Of a stretch of DNA of 64,000 bases, positions 7,797 to 17,486 are shown in pieces. The first letter of the stretch is position 1. Every line of letters begins with the position of its first letter. The notes below the pieces were generated by a model. It saw only the letters and a program-made list of their open reading frames with translations. It made no database searches and was not told the DNA's origin. This stretch comes from Clostridiales bacterium (GTDB lineage: Bacteria > Bacillota > Limnochordia > Darwinibacteriales > B1SED10-159): contig PWMW01000264.1 of assembly GCA_003559095.1 (NCBI GenBank), positions 29,065 through 93,064 on the forward strand, in the 5' to 3' direction. The position numbers and the translations under genes are program-made.

Positions 7797-9422
7797 CTAG
7801 GACGTTGACTCCATGCGGCGCAGTTCCTCCAGAACTTGGCGCCACTGCGCGTCCAATTGGCGGCGCTCTTCATCGTCGGATGCAGCTGCCAAGCGTCCGG
7901 CTAACTCCGCCGCTTTGGTCCGCAGGAGCAATTGTTCCGTTTCATCCGGCGCGGTTGGCGCAGGCTTGTGCAGTTGCTCCCATGTGCCTTGGAAAAACCG
8001 AGGCGGCCGGCGGCGGAAATCTAAGACATGATCTGCCAGTGTACCAATGAACTGCCGATCATGGGATGCAAAGATCACCGTTCCTGGGTACGCCTGCAAA
8101 ACTCCAGTTAAACCCTGAATACTGGGAATATCCAGGTAGTTTGTGGGCTCGTCCAGGACCAAAATATTGTGCCGGCCCAGTATTAGCTGCGCAATGGTAG
8201 CCTTCACCCGCTCCCCGCCGCTGAGGACGGATGTGGATGTTGCCATCTGTTCCCGCCGGAAGAGAAGCCGAGCCAGAACGGTCCGAACGAAGCTTTCCGA
8301 CCACGGCGAATCGGCCATCATGGCGTCCAGAAGCGTCGCATCAGGATCCAAGGTGTCTAGCTGCTGGTGAAAAAAGCCAATGCGAGCTGCTCCTGGGATA
8401 TTCAAGCCCGCTGCCCGCTGTTCAATGGAACGGAGAAATGTACTCTTGCCGCTCCCGTTCGGTCCCACTACCGCCAGTCGACCGCCCCGCGGCAGTTGAA
8501 GCCGCAGTGCGTCATACACTTCGTGGCTGCCAATACGGCCGACAGCGTCATCAGCAACCAAAGCCCAACGATTTCCCAAGGTTTCATCGGTTCGGAGATC
8601 GAACTGAATGCGCTGTTCTTGGCGGGGCTTGTTCACCGGTTCCAGCTGTTCGAGACGAGATTCTAAGGCTTTAGCCGCTTGGTTCAGTTTGGCCTGTTTC
8701 GTGCCCACTGCACGTTTGTGCAGGCGCGCCTCGGAGTTTCCCATCCGTTTTGGTGTTTTGCGCATGCTCTGTGATTGCGTGTGTCTGCGGGCAACGGCAT
8801 GTTCGAGCCGTTGGCGTTCTTGGACATACTGCTCATAGTCTCGCTGCTCTGACAGGGCCTCTCGGTCCTTTTGCCGACGATACTTGCTGTAGTTTCCTTG
8901 ATACTCCGTTATGGTCCCATCATCCAGATCCCAAATGTGGGTACAGACTCGGTCCAAGACGGCTTGGTCATGACTGATAAGAACCACTGCGCCTTCATGT
9001 TCCATGATCATCGTTTCCACTTGCGCGATGCCGTCCATGTCCAGGTTGGATGTAGGTTCATCCAACAAGAGCACGTGGGCATGACAGCTGGCTGCCGAGG
9101 CCAGCTGGGCTCGGGTTTGCTCGCCCCCGCTGCGGCCGCTGTGCTTGGGCACCCGCCAAAACCTGTCCATTCCATCTGTGCTTGGCGGCAGCTGGGGTTC
9201 GTGGGCCAGCTGTTGGACCATGGCCAGAGAGCCGAAGCGGCGGATTTGGCCCTGATCGGGCACTTCGTCACCGCGTATCAGACGCAGCAGCGTGGTCTTC
9301 CCTGTACCGTTGCGGCCGACGAGGCCGATGCGCTGACCGGACGCGATCTGCAGCCGCGGTATCTCGAACAAAAATACCTGGTCAAACGATTTGCGCACTG
9401 CGCTGATATCTACTAAAACCAT
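7797..9422 (-). CDS. ABC-F ribosome-protection-type ATPase
   Basis: A soluble 541-residue protein with two ABC ATPase domains and no membrane segment, which is the ABC-F architecture. Domain 1: Walker A GRNGTGKTT, signature RSGGEQTRA, Walker B VLLLDEPTSNLD, all with little sequence between A and signature. The interdomain linker holds KTPKRMGNSEARLHKR, a motif typical of the antibiotic-resistance branch (Vga/Lsa/VmlR-like). Domain 2: GPNGSGKST, LSGGERVKA, ILVLDEPTNYLD. Such proteins displace ribosome-targeting antibiotics from the peptidyl-transferase region. The start is ATG at 9422 with GGGGAGG 8 bases upstream. That ribosome site is embedded in a terminator hairpin. Confidence 0.9.
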   Translation of the reverse strand: MVLVDISAVRKSFDQVFLFEIPRLQIASGQRIGLVGRNGTGKTTLLRLIRGDEVPDQGQIRRFGSLAMVQQLAHEPQLPPSTDGMDRFWRVPKHSGRSGGEQTRAQLASAASCHAHVLLLDEPTSNLDMDGIAQVETMIMEHEGAVVLISHDQAVLDRVCTHIWDLDDGTITEYQGNYSKYRRQKDREALSEQRDYEQYVQERQRLEHAVARRHTQSQSMRKTPKRMGNSEARLHKRAVGTKQAKLNQAAKALESRLEQLEPVNKPRQEQRIQFDLRTDETLGNRWALVADDAVGRIGSHEVYDALRLQLPRGGRLAVVGPNGSGKSTFLRSIEQRAAGLNIPGAARIGFFHQQLDTLDPDATLLDAMMADSPWSESFVRTVLARLLFRREQMATSTSVLSGGERVKATIAQLILGRHNILVLDEPTNYLDIPSIQGLTGVLQAYPGTVIFASHDRQFIGTLADHVLDFRRRPPRFFQGTWEQLHKPAPTAPDETEQLLLRTKAAELAGRLAAASDDEERRQLDAQWRQVLEELRRMESTS

Positions 9423-9423
9423 C

Positions 9424-9450
9424 AAAAAAACCTCCCCGGTCTCGGAGAGG
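9424..9450 (-). terminator. Attenuator hairpin overlapping the ABC-F ribosome site
   Basis: The minus strand reads CCTCTCCGAGACCGGGGAGG then TTTTTTTG and the ATG. The 3' arm of the stem is the Shine-Dalgarno sequence itself, and the T run fills the gap between it and the start codon. The hairpin could end transcription or hide the ribosome site, so it must be opened for the gene to be expressed. Confidence 0.8.
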
Positions 9451-9779
9451 CATGGTGACCCAAGAACATACTGCCCACAGCAAAACAGGCACAGTGCCGC
9501 TGTGGGACGCGCCGGGGCGGGCTATCGGCGGGACGTCCCGCAAACCCAACCACGGAAAAATGGGCATACCAATCCTATCCGAGAATCAAATCGTTCACAT
9601 TCTGTATGCACGCCGGAGTTGACCCGACGTTGCATGACGATGTTGATTTGGTCATTGTGGATAGGTTAGCGCCTCATAGATCCCGTAGATTCCCCTTTCG
9701 CGGATCGCGTAATTCTATCTGCAGTATACCAGAATCCGATCCCTTTGTATACAACGCCCTGGTCTTGTGCAACTAACCA
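9426..9779 (-). promoter_or_regulatory. Long structured leader of the ABC-F gene
   Basis: This stretch of about 350 bases holds no conserved gene. On the minus strand an extended -10 (TGGTATACT, box at 9723-9728) would start an RNA of roughly 290 bases. It contains an exact palindrome GCGGGACGTCCCGC (9528-9541), an 8-bp stem CCCACAGC/GCTGTGGG (9475-9507) and the terminal attenuator. Two small ORFs could be leader peptides: a 26-codon one starting ATGACCAAATCAACA, and one from the ATG at 9567 (MPIFPWLGLRD...) that runs through the hairpins. This fits antibiotic-sensing by ribosome stalling, as known for vmlR-like and other ABC-F genes. The mechanism is inferred. Confidence 0.6.
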
Positions 9780-11072
9780 TCAGCGCCCTCGGCGCTGGCC
9801 GGTCCGTCCCGGAGTAGACCGCTTCTGTTCATACAGGAAAAATGTGCAAAGCCAGCCCACGACATTAAAGGCCAGCAGGATACCGAAGGCAGTACGATAA
9901 CTGCTGAGATCATACACCGGTGAGCTGCCCACGATGGTACCATCCCAAGTTCGATCCAAGGCTGCCCCCATGAGCAGGCTGATCAAGGCTGAGATCAAAA
10001 AGGCACCGAAGTTCACGACACTAGTGGCGATGCCAGAGTATGCCAGCGGATTGGCTTCTTTGGTGCTGGTGAAACAGAGGATAAATGTAATGGCAGAAAG
10101 TCCCAAGATCAAAAAGGTTACACTCCACAGCCAGGTTGGCATGGTGGGAGCCCACCACAGCAGAACATAGATAACCAGTGCAATGGTGGAACCACCGCTG
10201 ATCAGCGGCCGCACGCGGCCCATGCGGCCTGCAGCATAGCCCACCAGCGGTGATCCTAACAGCAGTCCTAGGGTCATCCAAAGCATCAGGCCCGCTGCGG
10301 TCTCGCGGCTGAAACCATGGACATGCGATAGATACGATACACCCCAGACCCCACCCACGGCCATGTTCGCTCCCATCAGCCCAGCAAAGCCAAAGAGGGC
10401 AAACCAGGTGAAGCGGTTCTTCACTACCTGCTGCAGTCCATTCAACAGCGATTGCCGGTCCGCCTTTTTGTAGGGATGGATAGGCGTGAATTGCTTGGAT
10501 TCGGGACGGTCATGCACCAACAGGGCAATAGCCGCAGCGGCGCCCAGCGAGATTAAGCCCAAACCCATGAACACCGTCCGCCAGCCCCACGCCGCAGCGG
10601 CTGCTGCCAACGGTGCTTGGGCTAACACACCGCCGAGATTGCCCACTGAGGACAGAAGTCCCGCCAACAGCGAAAAATAGCGCGCTTCAAACCACACCGA
10701 TTGGATCTTGAGAGCCGAAAGAAAGATCCCGGATACGCCGACGGTGACTAAGATACGCCCCATCAGGGCCATTGCGTACCCCGGAGCCGCAGCGAAGAGG
10801 AACGAACCGACAGCCGCCAAGACCATACCGACCAAGGTCAACCGTCGCGGACCAAAACCATCGATGAAGAAGCCAACGGGCAGCTGTAGGAGGCCGTAAA
10901 CGTAGAAATACGCTGCTCCTAGGTTACTGAGCATCGCGGCACTGAGCACCAGCTCGCTCTGCAGGTCTTCGGCCACGACGCCGATGGCAAAGCGGTGAAA
11001 AAAACTAATGAGCAGCGCCATACTCAGCGTCACCATCATACTCCAACGAACTTGCTGAAACGATAGCTGCAC
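9780..11072 (-). CDS. Major facilitator superfamily transporter
   Basis: A 430-residue protein with about 12 hydrophobic helices and the MFS loop motif after helix 2 (GFFIDGFGPRRLTLVG). A second related loop follows in the C-terminal half (GYAAGRMGRVRPLI). The early residues FHRFAIGVVAEDLQSELVLS resemble the organic-anion/sugar-phosphate branch, but I cannot assign the substrate. It lies 82 bases downstream of the PatB-type lyase gene, behind a hairpin, so it may be a separate or only partly linked unit. Confidence 0.85.
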   Translation of the reverse strand: MQLSFQQVRWSMMVTLSMALLISFFHRFAIGVVAEDLQSELVLSAAMLSNLGAAYFYVYGLLQLPVGFFIDGFGPRRLTLVGMVLAAVGSFLFAAAPGYAMALMGRILVTVGVSGIFLSALKIQSVWFEARYFSLLAGLLSSVGNLGGVLAQAPLAAAAAAWGWRTVFMGLGLISLGAAAAIALLVHDRPESKQFTPIHPYKKADRQSLLNGLQQVVKNRFTWFALFGFAGLMGANMAVGGVWGVSYLSHVHGFSRETAAGLMLWMTLGLLLGSPLVGYAAGRMGRVRPLISGGSTIALVIYVLLWWAPTMPTWLWSVTFLILGLSAITFILCFTSTKEANPLAYSGIATSVVNFGAFLISALISLLMGAALDRTWDGTIVGSSPVYDLSSYRTAFGILLAFNVVGWLCTFFLYEQKRSTPGRTGQRRGR

Positions 11073-11103
11073 TCTATACTCTCCTTTTAACTACCCATTC
11101 AGA

Positions 11104-11144
11104 TAACGCCGCGGGGCCGGGTATCACCAACCTGCGCGGCGTTA
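11104..11144 (-). terminator. GC-rich hairpin after the patB-like gene
   Basis: TAACGCCGCG pairs exactly with CGCGGCGTTA across a 21-base loop. There is no long T run, so termination may be weak. It lies between the lyase stop and the MFS start. Confidence 0.45.
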
Positions 11145-11154
11145 GGTTTGCCTG

Positions 11155-12348
11155 TCAGCTGTTGTTTTCCAGATACGTTAATCCCCGGCTGATTTCCGCA
11201 AAGCCTTCTTCCACCAGCGAGCGGGGTGCTGCAATGTTGACACGTACAAAGCCTTCGCCACCGGTCCCGAACTTTGAGCCCATATGCACGCCAGCTCGGG
11301 CCTTCTCATAGAACGCCTCCGTTAGCTGCGGCTCGGTGACACTCAAGTACCGCAGATCAAGCCAGAGCAAGTATGTGGCTTCGGGTTCTATCCAACCCAC
11401 TCTGGGATGACGTCTGCGCAGAAAATCCTTGGCCCATGCCACATTGCGTTCTAGGTACAGCAAGAGCTCCTGCAGCCAGGGTTCACCGTGGTCAAAGGCA
11501 GCCTGCATAGCCGTCATGCCCAAAATATTGCCCAGGCCCAGATCCTGCGTAGCAATGGCCTGCTGGTAGCGTCTCATCTTAGCCGCATCTGCAATGATCA
11601 CAGACGATGTGGTCAAGCCAGCCAGGTTGAACGTCTTGCTCGGTGCTACGCAGGTCATTGTATTGGCGGCAGCCTCTGGGTTGAGGTCTGCGACGCAGAT
11701 ATGTTCTGCACCGGGGAAAACCAAGTCCGCCCAGATTTCGTCGGCCACCAGCAGCGTGCCATGTTGAATGCAGAGATGGGATAGTTTTTCTAACTCCCAG
11801 CGTTCCCAAACGCGACCCACGGGATTGTGCGGACTGCAGAGGATGAGCATAGATGCTCCCTTCTGCAGCTGCTGTTCTAACTGCTGAAAATCCATCACAT
11901 AACGACGGCCATCCCACTGCAGAGGGTTTTCCAGGATTTTTCTGCCGTTTTCTTTGATAACCTTGAAGAACGGGTAATACACCGGCGGCTGCACAATGAT
12001 ATTGTCTCCAGGGTTAGAAAACACATCCACAGCCAAGCGCAGCGCCGCCACGACGCCCGGCATATTGGCGATCCAGTCATCTTTTACACTCCAGCCATGC
12101 CGACGTTGGAGCCAGTTGCGCACGGCAGCGTAATAGCCAGGACCTTTGGCCGTATAACCGAACACGCCATGGTTCACCCGCTGGTGCAGCGCAGCCAATA
12201 CGGGCTCTGGACTGACGAAGTCCATGTCGGCCACCCACATGGGCAGCACATCCGGGGCACCCAACATTTTGTCCGTGTAGTCCCATTTGTAGCTTTCCGT
12301 ACCCCGGCGTGGGATTACTGTATCAAAGTCAAATGTAGATTGGCGCAT
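11155..12348 (-). CDS. patB: PatB/MalY-type PLP-dependent C-S beta-lyase
   Basis: A 397-residue fold-type I aminotransferase-like enzyme. Family members cleave cystathionine or cysteine conjugates to thiol, pyruvate and ammonia. The N-terminus (FDTVIPRRGTESYKWD) and MWVADMDF are typical of the MalY/PatB group. The PLP lysine lies in CVAPSKTFNLAGL, the HNPVGRVW loop is present, and the C-terminal Arg region is GGEGFVRVNIAAPR. The start is ATG at 12348 behind GGGAGGA. The 59 extra residues of the track ORF lie in the ABC gene upstream. It is 20 bases downstream of the exporter gene and probably co-transcribed. Confidence 0.92.
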   Translation of the reverse strand: MRQSTFDFDTVIPRRGTESYKWDYTDKMLGAPDVLPMWVADMDFVSPEPVLAALHQRVNHGVFGYTAKGPGYYAAVRNWLQRRHGWSVKDDWIANMPGVVAALRLAVDVFSNPGDNIIVQPPVYYPFFKVIKENGRKILENPLQWDGRRYVMDFQQLEQQLQKGASMLILCSPHNPVGRVWERWELEKLSHLCIQHGTLLVADEIWADLVFPGAEHICVADLNPEAAANTMTCVAPSKTFNLAGLTTSSVIIADAAKMRRYQQAIATQDLGLGNILGMTAMQAAFDHGEPWLQELLLYLERNVAWAKDFLRRRHPRVGWIEPEATYLLWLDLRYLSVTEPQLTEAFYEKARAGVHMGSKFGTGGEGFVRVNIAAPRSLVEEGFAEISRGLTYLENNS

Positions 12349-12367
12349 CTGCCATTCCTCCCTAGTT

Positions 12368-14440
12368 TCACGAAGCGAAATCTTCTTTGTACTGCAGTCG
12401 GTAGAGGTTGTAATAGAGACCGCGCTGGTGCAGCAGATCCTGGTGACTGCCATGTTCTCTGATCTTGCCCTTGTGCAGGACAATAATGGTATCCGCATCC
12501 TGGATGGTGGAGAGACGATGGGCAACCACGATGCTGGTCCGTCCTGCCATGAGCCGCGGCAGTGCGTCCTGGATCAGGGCCTCTGTCTCCGTGTCAATGT
12601 TAGCCGTCGCTTCGTCGAGAATCAGGACCGCCGGATCGAAAGCCAGGGCACGGGCGAAGGCCAACAACTGCCGCTGGCCGGCGGAGAGAGTGGCGCCCCG
12701 TTCCATGACAGGCTCTTCATACTTCTGGGGAAGCCGTTCGATGAAATGGTGGGCATTGACATGTTGGGCCGTATCTACGATGCGTTCATCACTGATGGCG
12801 GTATTGTTGAGACGAATATTGTCTTTGATGGTTCCTGTGAACAAGAACACATCCTGCATAACCAGCCCGATATTCTGCCGCAGCGTCTCTTTACGAAGTT
12901 GGCGAATGTCAACACCGTCCAAGAGGATTTGACCCCGTTGAATATCGTAGAAGCGCGTAATCAGGTTCATGATCGTACTCTTACCAGCGCCGGTGGCACC
13001 CACGAAGGCGCATGTTTGGCCCGGCTCAATGACGAAGCTGACATCCCGCAGGACCCATTCCTCGTCCACATAGGCGAACCAGACGTTCTTGAACTCAATG
13101 CGACCCTGCACAGCCGGCAGCTCCATTGGCTTTGCGGGATCAGGAATGGTGGTTTCCGTGTCCATGATCATGAAGATCCGTTCCGAGGAGGCCATGGCCG
13201 ACTGCAGAATGTTGTACTTTTCCGTCATATCATTGATGGGCCGGAAAAACTGCTCCATATAATTAACGAAGGCATACAGCACACCAAACTCCAGCGTTCC
13301 CCGGAGGACATCGCCGCCACCGAACCAAATCAACAGTGCCAAGCCAAAGGAGTACAGCAGTTCCATGGATGGCCGGAAGACGGCAAATACCCGCAGTTCT
13401 CGCATGGAAGCACGAAAATGATCTTCGTTGATCCCGTGAAACTCGCGGAATTTCCGACGATGCTGATTGAAGATGTGCACGATCCGCATGCCGTTGATGT
13501 TCTCTGCAATATTGGCGTTGATCCGGGCCAACTTGACGCGCACCTCGCGGTACGCCTGGCGTGCCTTAATGCGAAACACGGCCGTGACCACAACGATCAG
13601 CGGCAGCACGGCAAAACTCAACAAGGCCAGCCGCCAATTGAGCTGCAGCATGATGACAATAATACCTAAAAGCATAAAGATATCTTTGAACAGATTCACC
13701 AACACGGCTGTGTACATCTCGTGCAGCTGCTGGGTATCATTGGCGACCCTCGTGACCAACCGGCCCACGGGGTTACCATCGAAAAAAGATATGGTCAGAC
13801 GTTCCATGTGTTCAAACAACTGCTGCCGGATATCAAAGACGATCTTTTGACCGGTCAACTGCAGAAGATACACCTGGACGTAGTTGAGCCCAAAGCCCGC
13901 ACTGACAATCAACAAGAAAAGCAGGCCTAAGCGGACCAGAGAGTCCACATCATACCGACGAAAATCGCGCAGACGCTCTTGCGGTACCATGACGGCCTCG
14001 AATGTCTGATTGGCCACGGTGACCCGATAGCCATCCTGCAGCGGCTCAACCAAAACGTCCTCCAACCGTTCCACAGCGCCCTCCATCAGATAGTAGGTTC
14101 TATCATGGCGGACTAATTGGTGGCGAGGGCCTACGGGCTCCTGATCTGGGGGGAACTGGTCTTCCCGCAGCAGCCTGTAATCTCGAAAATCCACGGAGCC
14201 GTCCCAAGTGCCGGGCACGGCAGCCACATTGCGGTAAGGAGTGTCATAGGCCAGTATGTGATTGTCAATGGCAATTTTGATCACATAGGGACGAGCTAGT
14301 TCCGTGGCACTGATCAACAGCAGCATGATAATGGATACGAGAATCCATTTCCAATATGGTTTGGCGTAGGCCAACAGGCGCCGCATGAGGCGGGCGTCAT
14401 AGGCTTTTCCTAACGATTCTTCTTCATGGAAGTAATCCAA
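12368..14440 (-). CDS. ABC exporter half-transporter (YheH-like), catalytically complete subunit
   Basis: A 690-residue half-transporter with an N-terminal six-helix domain and a C-terminal ATPase (Walker A VGATGAGKST, Walker B LILDEATANID with its Glu, switch His in VVAHRLS). Its signature is LSAGQ instead of LSGGQ. Between the first two helices lies an outer loop of about 100 residues (roughly 50-160), which makes it longer than the usual 580 residues and resembles the YheH subunit. The start is TTG at 14440 behind AGGGGGG. Its partner lies just upstream. Together they should form an asymmetric multidrug or lipid exporter. Confidence 0.9.
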   Translation of the reverse strand: MDYFHEEESLGKAYDARLMRRLLAYAKPYWKWILVSIIMLLLISATELARPYVIKIAIDNHILAYDTPYRNVAAVPGTWDGSVDFRDYRLLREDQFPPDQEPVGPRHQLVRHDRTYYLMEGAVERLEDVLVEPLQDGYRVTVANQTFEAVMVPQERLRDFRRYDVDSLVRLGLLFLLIVSAGFGLNYVQVYLLQLTGQKIVFDIRQQLFEHMERLTISFFDGNPVGRLVTRVANDTQQLHEMYTAVLVNLFKDIFMLLGIIVIMLQLNWRLALLSFAVLPLIVVVTAVFRIKARQAYREVRVKLARINANIAENINGMRIVHIFNQHRRKFREFHGINEDHFRASMRELRVFAVFRPSMELLYSFGLALLIWFGGGDVLRGTLEFGVLYAFVNYMEQFFRPINDMTEKYNILQSAMASSERIFMIMDTETTIPDPAKPMELPAVQGRIEFKNVWFAYVDEEWVLRDVSFVIEPGQTCAFVGATGAGKSTIMNLITRFYDIQRGQILLDGVDIRQLRKETLRQNIGLVMQDVFLFTGTIKDNIRLNNTAISDERIVDTAQHVNAHHFIERLPQKYEEPVMERGATLSAGQRQLLAFARALAFDPAVLILDEATANIDTETEALIQDALPRLMAGRTSIVVAHRLSTIQDADTIIVLHKGKIREHGSHQDLLHQRGLYYNLYRLQYKEDFAS

Positions 14441-14452
14441 GCTCTATCCCCC

Positions 14453-16204
14453 CTAACCGGCACTTTCGATTTCTTCTTCGAGCAGCTGTTTCTCGTAAAG
14501 TTCCTTGTATAAGCCAGGCTCCGCAATAAGCTGTTCGTGGGTGCCCTGCTGGATCACAGATCCTTCATCGATGACCACAATTTGATCTGCCTGCTTCAGT
14601 GTGGAAATTCGATGGGCAATAAGGATGGTAGTGCGAGCCGCCATTACCCCTTTGAGGTTATTTAGGATGGCCTCTTCCGTCTCGGTATCCACGGCGGAGA
14701 GACTATCATCCATGATGAGAATGCTGGGCTCCTTGACCAACGCCCGGGCAATGGACAGTCTTTGCTTTTGACCGCCGGACAGCGTCACACCCCGCTCACC
14801 CACCAAGGTGTCAAACTTCTTCGGAAACTCCGCGATGTTGTCGTAGACCTGTGCCAGTTTGGTATATTCCTCGATGTCTTCGGGGGCGCGTTTGGTATCG
14901 GCAAAGTCAACGTTGCTGCGAATAGTAGTGGAGAATAGGAAATTATCCTGCGGCACATATCCTACCTGTTCCCGCAGAGTTTCCAGGGGTATCTTGCGGA
15001 TATCGACGCCGTCGATGAAGACTGTACCCCGCGGCGCATTGAAGAGGCGCAGGAGCAGATTGACAAGGGTTGTTTTGCCAGAACCAGTCCGCCCGAGAAT
15101 ACCCAGCGTATGACCGGCTGGTACGCTGAAGCTGATGTCCTTCAGTGCCGCTTCGTCCGAACCTGGGTAGGTGAAGTTCAGATGCCGAAACTCCACTTCA
15201 CCCTGGAGCTTTTCGATGGGCAGAACATCCTCCTCATCATAGATTTCCGGGCGTTCGTCAAATAACGCGTTGAGGCGGTCCATCGATGCTTTTCCCCGTT
15301 GAATCATATTCATCACCCAGCCGATGGCCAGCATGGGCCAGGTGAGCATCGCCAGATAGCTGTTGAAGGCCACAAAGTCACCCAAGGTTATGGTCCCGTC
15401 AATGACCATGATACCGCCATAGCCCAAGGCAATAATGAAACTTAAGGCCGACAGAAACTGGACAAGGGGCATGAACAATCCCCAAACCCTCACCAAATGC
15501 ATGTTCTTGTCAACGTTGGTTTGGTTTACGGCGCGAAAGCGGTCCATCTCAGCAGCTTCTTGGGCAAAGCCTTTAACCACGCGAATGCCCGAAAAATTCT
15601 CTTGGGCGCGATCAGAAAGCGAGGAAAACGCTTCCTGTACCAGTTTAAAACGACGGTGGATGACGCGGCCAAAACCGGTGACAACAGCCACCATAAAAGG
15701 CAGCGGCATCAGCGCTAACACCGTCAGGCGCAAATCGATGGTTCGGACCATCATAATAATGATGATTGTTGATAAAAAGATTGCATCTGTGCTGAGAACG
15801 ATACCGGGCCCTAAGGCCATGCGGACAGCTTGGATATCGTTGGTGGCGTGAGCCATTAGATCACCGGTCTTGTGCCGGTTGAAAAAGCTTGTGGACAAGG
15901 ACTACAGATGCTGAAACAGCATGTTGCGCAGTGTAAATTCCAGTTTGCGGGCATTGCCCATAACGAAGATACGCCACAAAAAACGCGTCAAAGCAATCCC
16001 AATACTGATGCCGACGATCAGAGCAATGTAGCGCAGCAGATCCATCGTGGTCAGTTGGAACCCAGCCAAACCGTCGGTTAGCTGTCCCAGCAGCCGTGGA
16101 ATGAACAACTGCAGAATATTTGTACCGATAAGTGAAAGAATACCAAGGATATAGTATAGCTTATTGTCACGGATAAATGGCTTAAGGCGAAAGAAACTAT
16201 TCAC
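14453..16204 (-). pseudogene. ABC exporter half-transporter interrupted by an in-frame TAG
   Basis: Two track ORFs (15902-16204, 100 aa; 14453-15898, 481 aa) lie in one frame and are separated only by a TAG at 15904-15902. Joined, they make one normal half-transporter of about 583 residues: MLFQHL-stop-SLSTSFFNRHKTGDLMAHATND, where relatives read straight through. The second ORF has no ribosome site at its TTG. The ATPase part has GRTGSGKTT, LSGGQKQRL and ILIMDDSLSAVD. Asp replaces the catalytic Glu there, so this would be the degenerate-site partner of the downstream subunit. A C-to-T change of CAG (Gln) would explain the TAG. It could be a real loss, readthrough or a sequence error. Confidence 0.85.
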
Positions 16205-16323
16205 CCTGTATCAGCTCCTCTTCAAAGGGCACTTGCCGCATGGCGACCCCATCCAACCGTGGTCCGATAGCCCAGGGTACCGAAACCATGGTCGTGTATT
16301 TGCTTCGCCTGGCTAACTATTTG

Positions 16324-16354
16324 GGCAAAAGGAAAGCCCCCTGCGGAGCTTTCC
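16324..16354 (-). terminator. Terminator of the Gfo/Idh operon
   Basis: GGAAAGCTCC pairs with GGGGCTTTCC (one G-T pair) and is followed on the minus strand by TTTTGCCC. It lies in the 298-base gap between the dehydrogenase genes and the exporter genes. The rest of that gap shows no gene I recognise. Confidence 0.75.
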
Positions 16355-16502
16355 CAGCAGCACCGGGTTGAGCGGGCCACTGAACGGAATGATTGCCAGC
16401 CGCGCCAAAGCCAGTGGTACGTCTGCAGGGTACCGTCGGATCTGGAGATCCCGCGACGTGTTAGGAAGCCGTGTTGCCAGACGGCCTCCGGGAACACCGC
16501 GC

Positions 16503-17486
16503 TTACTTGGCTACGGATACAACCTTCTGCTGGCGAGCAGATTCATAGGCGGCCAAGGCAGCTCGCATGGCCTGGAGGCCATCATACCCACTGACAGACG
16601 GTGGTGCGTCGGTCTCGATGCTGTGCAGAAAATCGGCAATGAGCAGCATGTCCATGTCTTCCGCCCAGGAATGCTGGACCACTTGCCGTTCCTGGTCATC
16701 GAAGACAGTGAGGCCTTGGGCGAAGGCATCGACACGCAGGATACCTTCCGTTCCTACGATATCCAAAAGAACATCTCCCCAGGTGGGAAACGTCCGCGGC
16801 CGTGACCAGCTGGGATCTTGGGTGGCAAAGATGCCCCCTTCCAGTTCCATGGACAGCATCCCGCAATCATCAATATCCACATCATACAGCATGGTGTCTA
16901 CTTCAGCATACATAGACACCACTTCTTTGCCCAGGAACCAGCGGATCAGATCCACAACGTGAACTGTGTGGTCCATCACCGCGCCGCCGCCGGATAACTC
17001 TTGATCCACAAACCAGCCACCGGGCATCTGCCCATGGTTCGTTCCTTTGATGCAGAGAATGTCGCCAATGGCGTTGGCATCTAACAATTCCTTCGCTCGC
17101 TGCATAGGAGCGGCAAACCGCACAGGGAACGCTATCTGCAGTTTGACACCGGCTTGATCGCAGGCAGCAATCATCCGCAGCGCGTCTTCTTCATTGGTGG
17201 CGATGGGTTTTTCACAGAGAACATGGCAGCCAGCCGCGGCCGACGCCAGTGTGTACTCCATGTGCAGACTGTTCTCGCTGCAGATGATGACAGCATCTGC
17301 CTTGGACAACAACCCCTGCAGATCCCCGAAGTACTGGGAGCCGAACTGCTCAGCAGCCTTCTGGCCCCGCTCGGGATCGGGATCAAACACACCGGCAATA
17401 CGCGCCCGTTCGTCCATGGTCAGCAATGCCCGAGCATAGCTGTAGGCATGCATATGAGCCATACTGATTAAACCGATTCGGATCAT
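16503..17486 (-). CDS. Gfo/Idh/MocA-family oxidoreductase
   Basis: An NAD(P)-dependent sugar or cyclitol dehydrogenase-like protein, 327 residues. It has an N-terminal Rossmann fold (IRIGLISMAHMHAYSYARAL), AVIICSENSLHMEYTLAS, the conserved CEKPIATN motif carrying the catalytic Lys, and a C-terminal alpha/beta domain with SGGGAVMDHTVHVVDLIRW. The start is the ATG at 17486 behind GGGGAGGT. Its ATGA overlaps the stop of the upstream paralogue, so the two are translated together. The substrate is unknown. Confidence 0.88.
   Translation of the reverse strand: MIRIGLISMAHMHAYSYARALLTMDERARIAGVFDPDPERGQKAAEQFGSQYFGDLQGLLSKADAVIICSENSLHMEYTLASAAAGCHVLCEKPIATNEEDALRMIAACDQAGVKLQIAFPVRFAAPMQRAKELLDANAIGDILCIKGTNHGQMPGGWFVDQELSGGGAVMDHTVHVVDLIRWFLGKEVVSMYAEVDTMLYDVDIDDCGMLSMELEGGIFATQDPSWSRPRTFPTWGDVLLDIVGTEGILRVDAFAQGLTVFDDQERQVVQHSWAEDMDMLLIADFLHSIETDAPPSVSGYDGLQAMRAALAAYESARQQKVVSVAK

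Noticed and set aside
16222-16497. 91-codon ORF between the Gfo/Idh genes and the exporter
   Set aside because: It runs straight through the terminator hairpin and shows no domain; composition looks non-coding.
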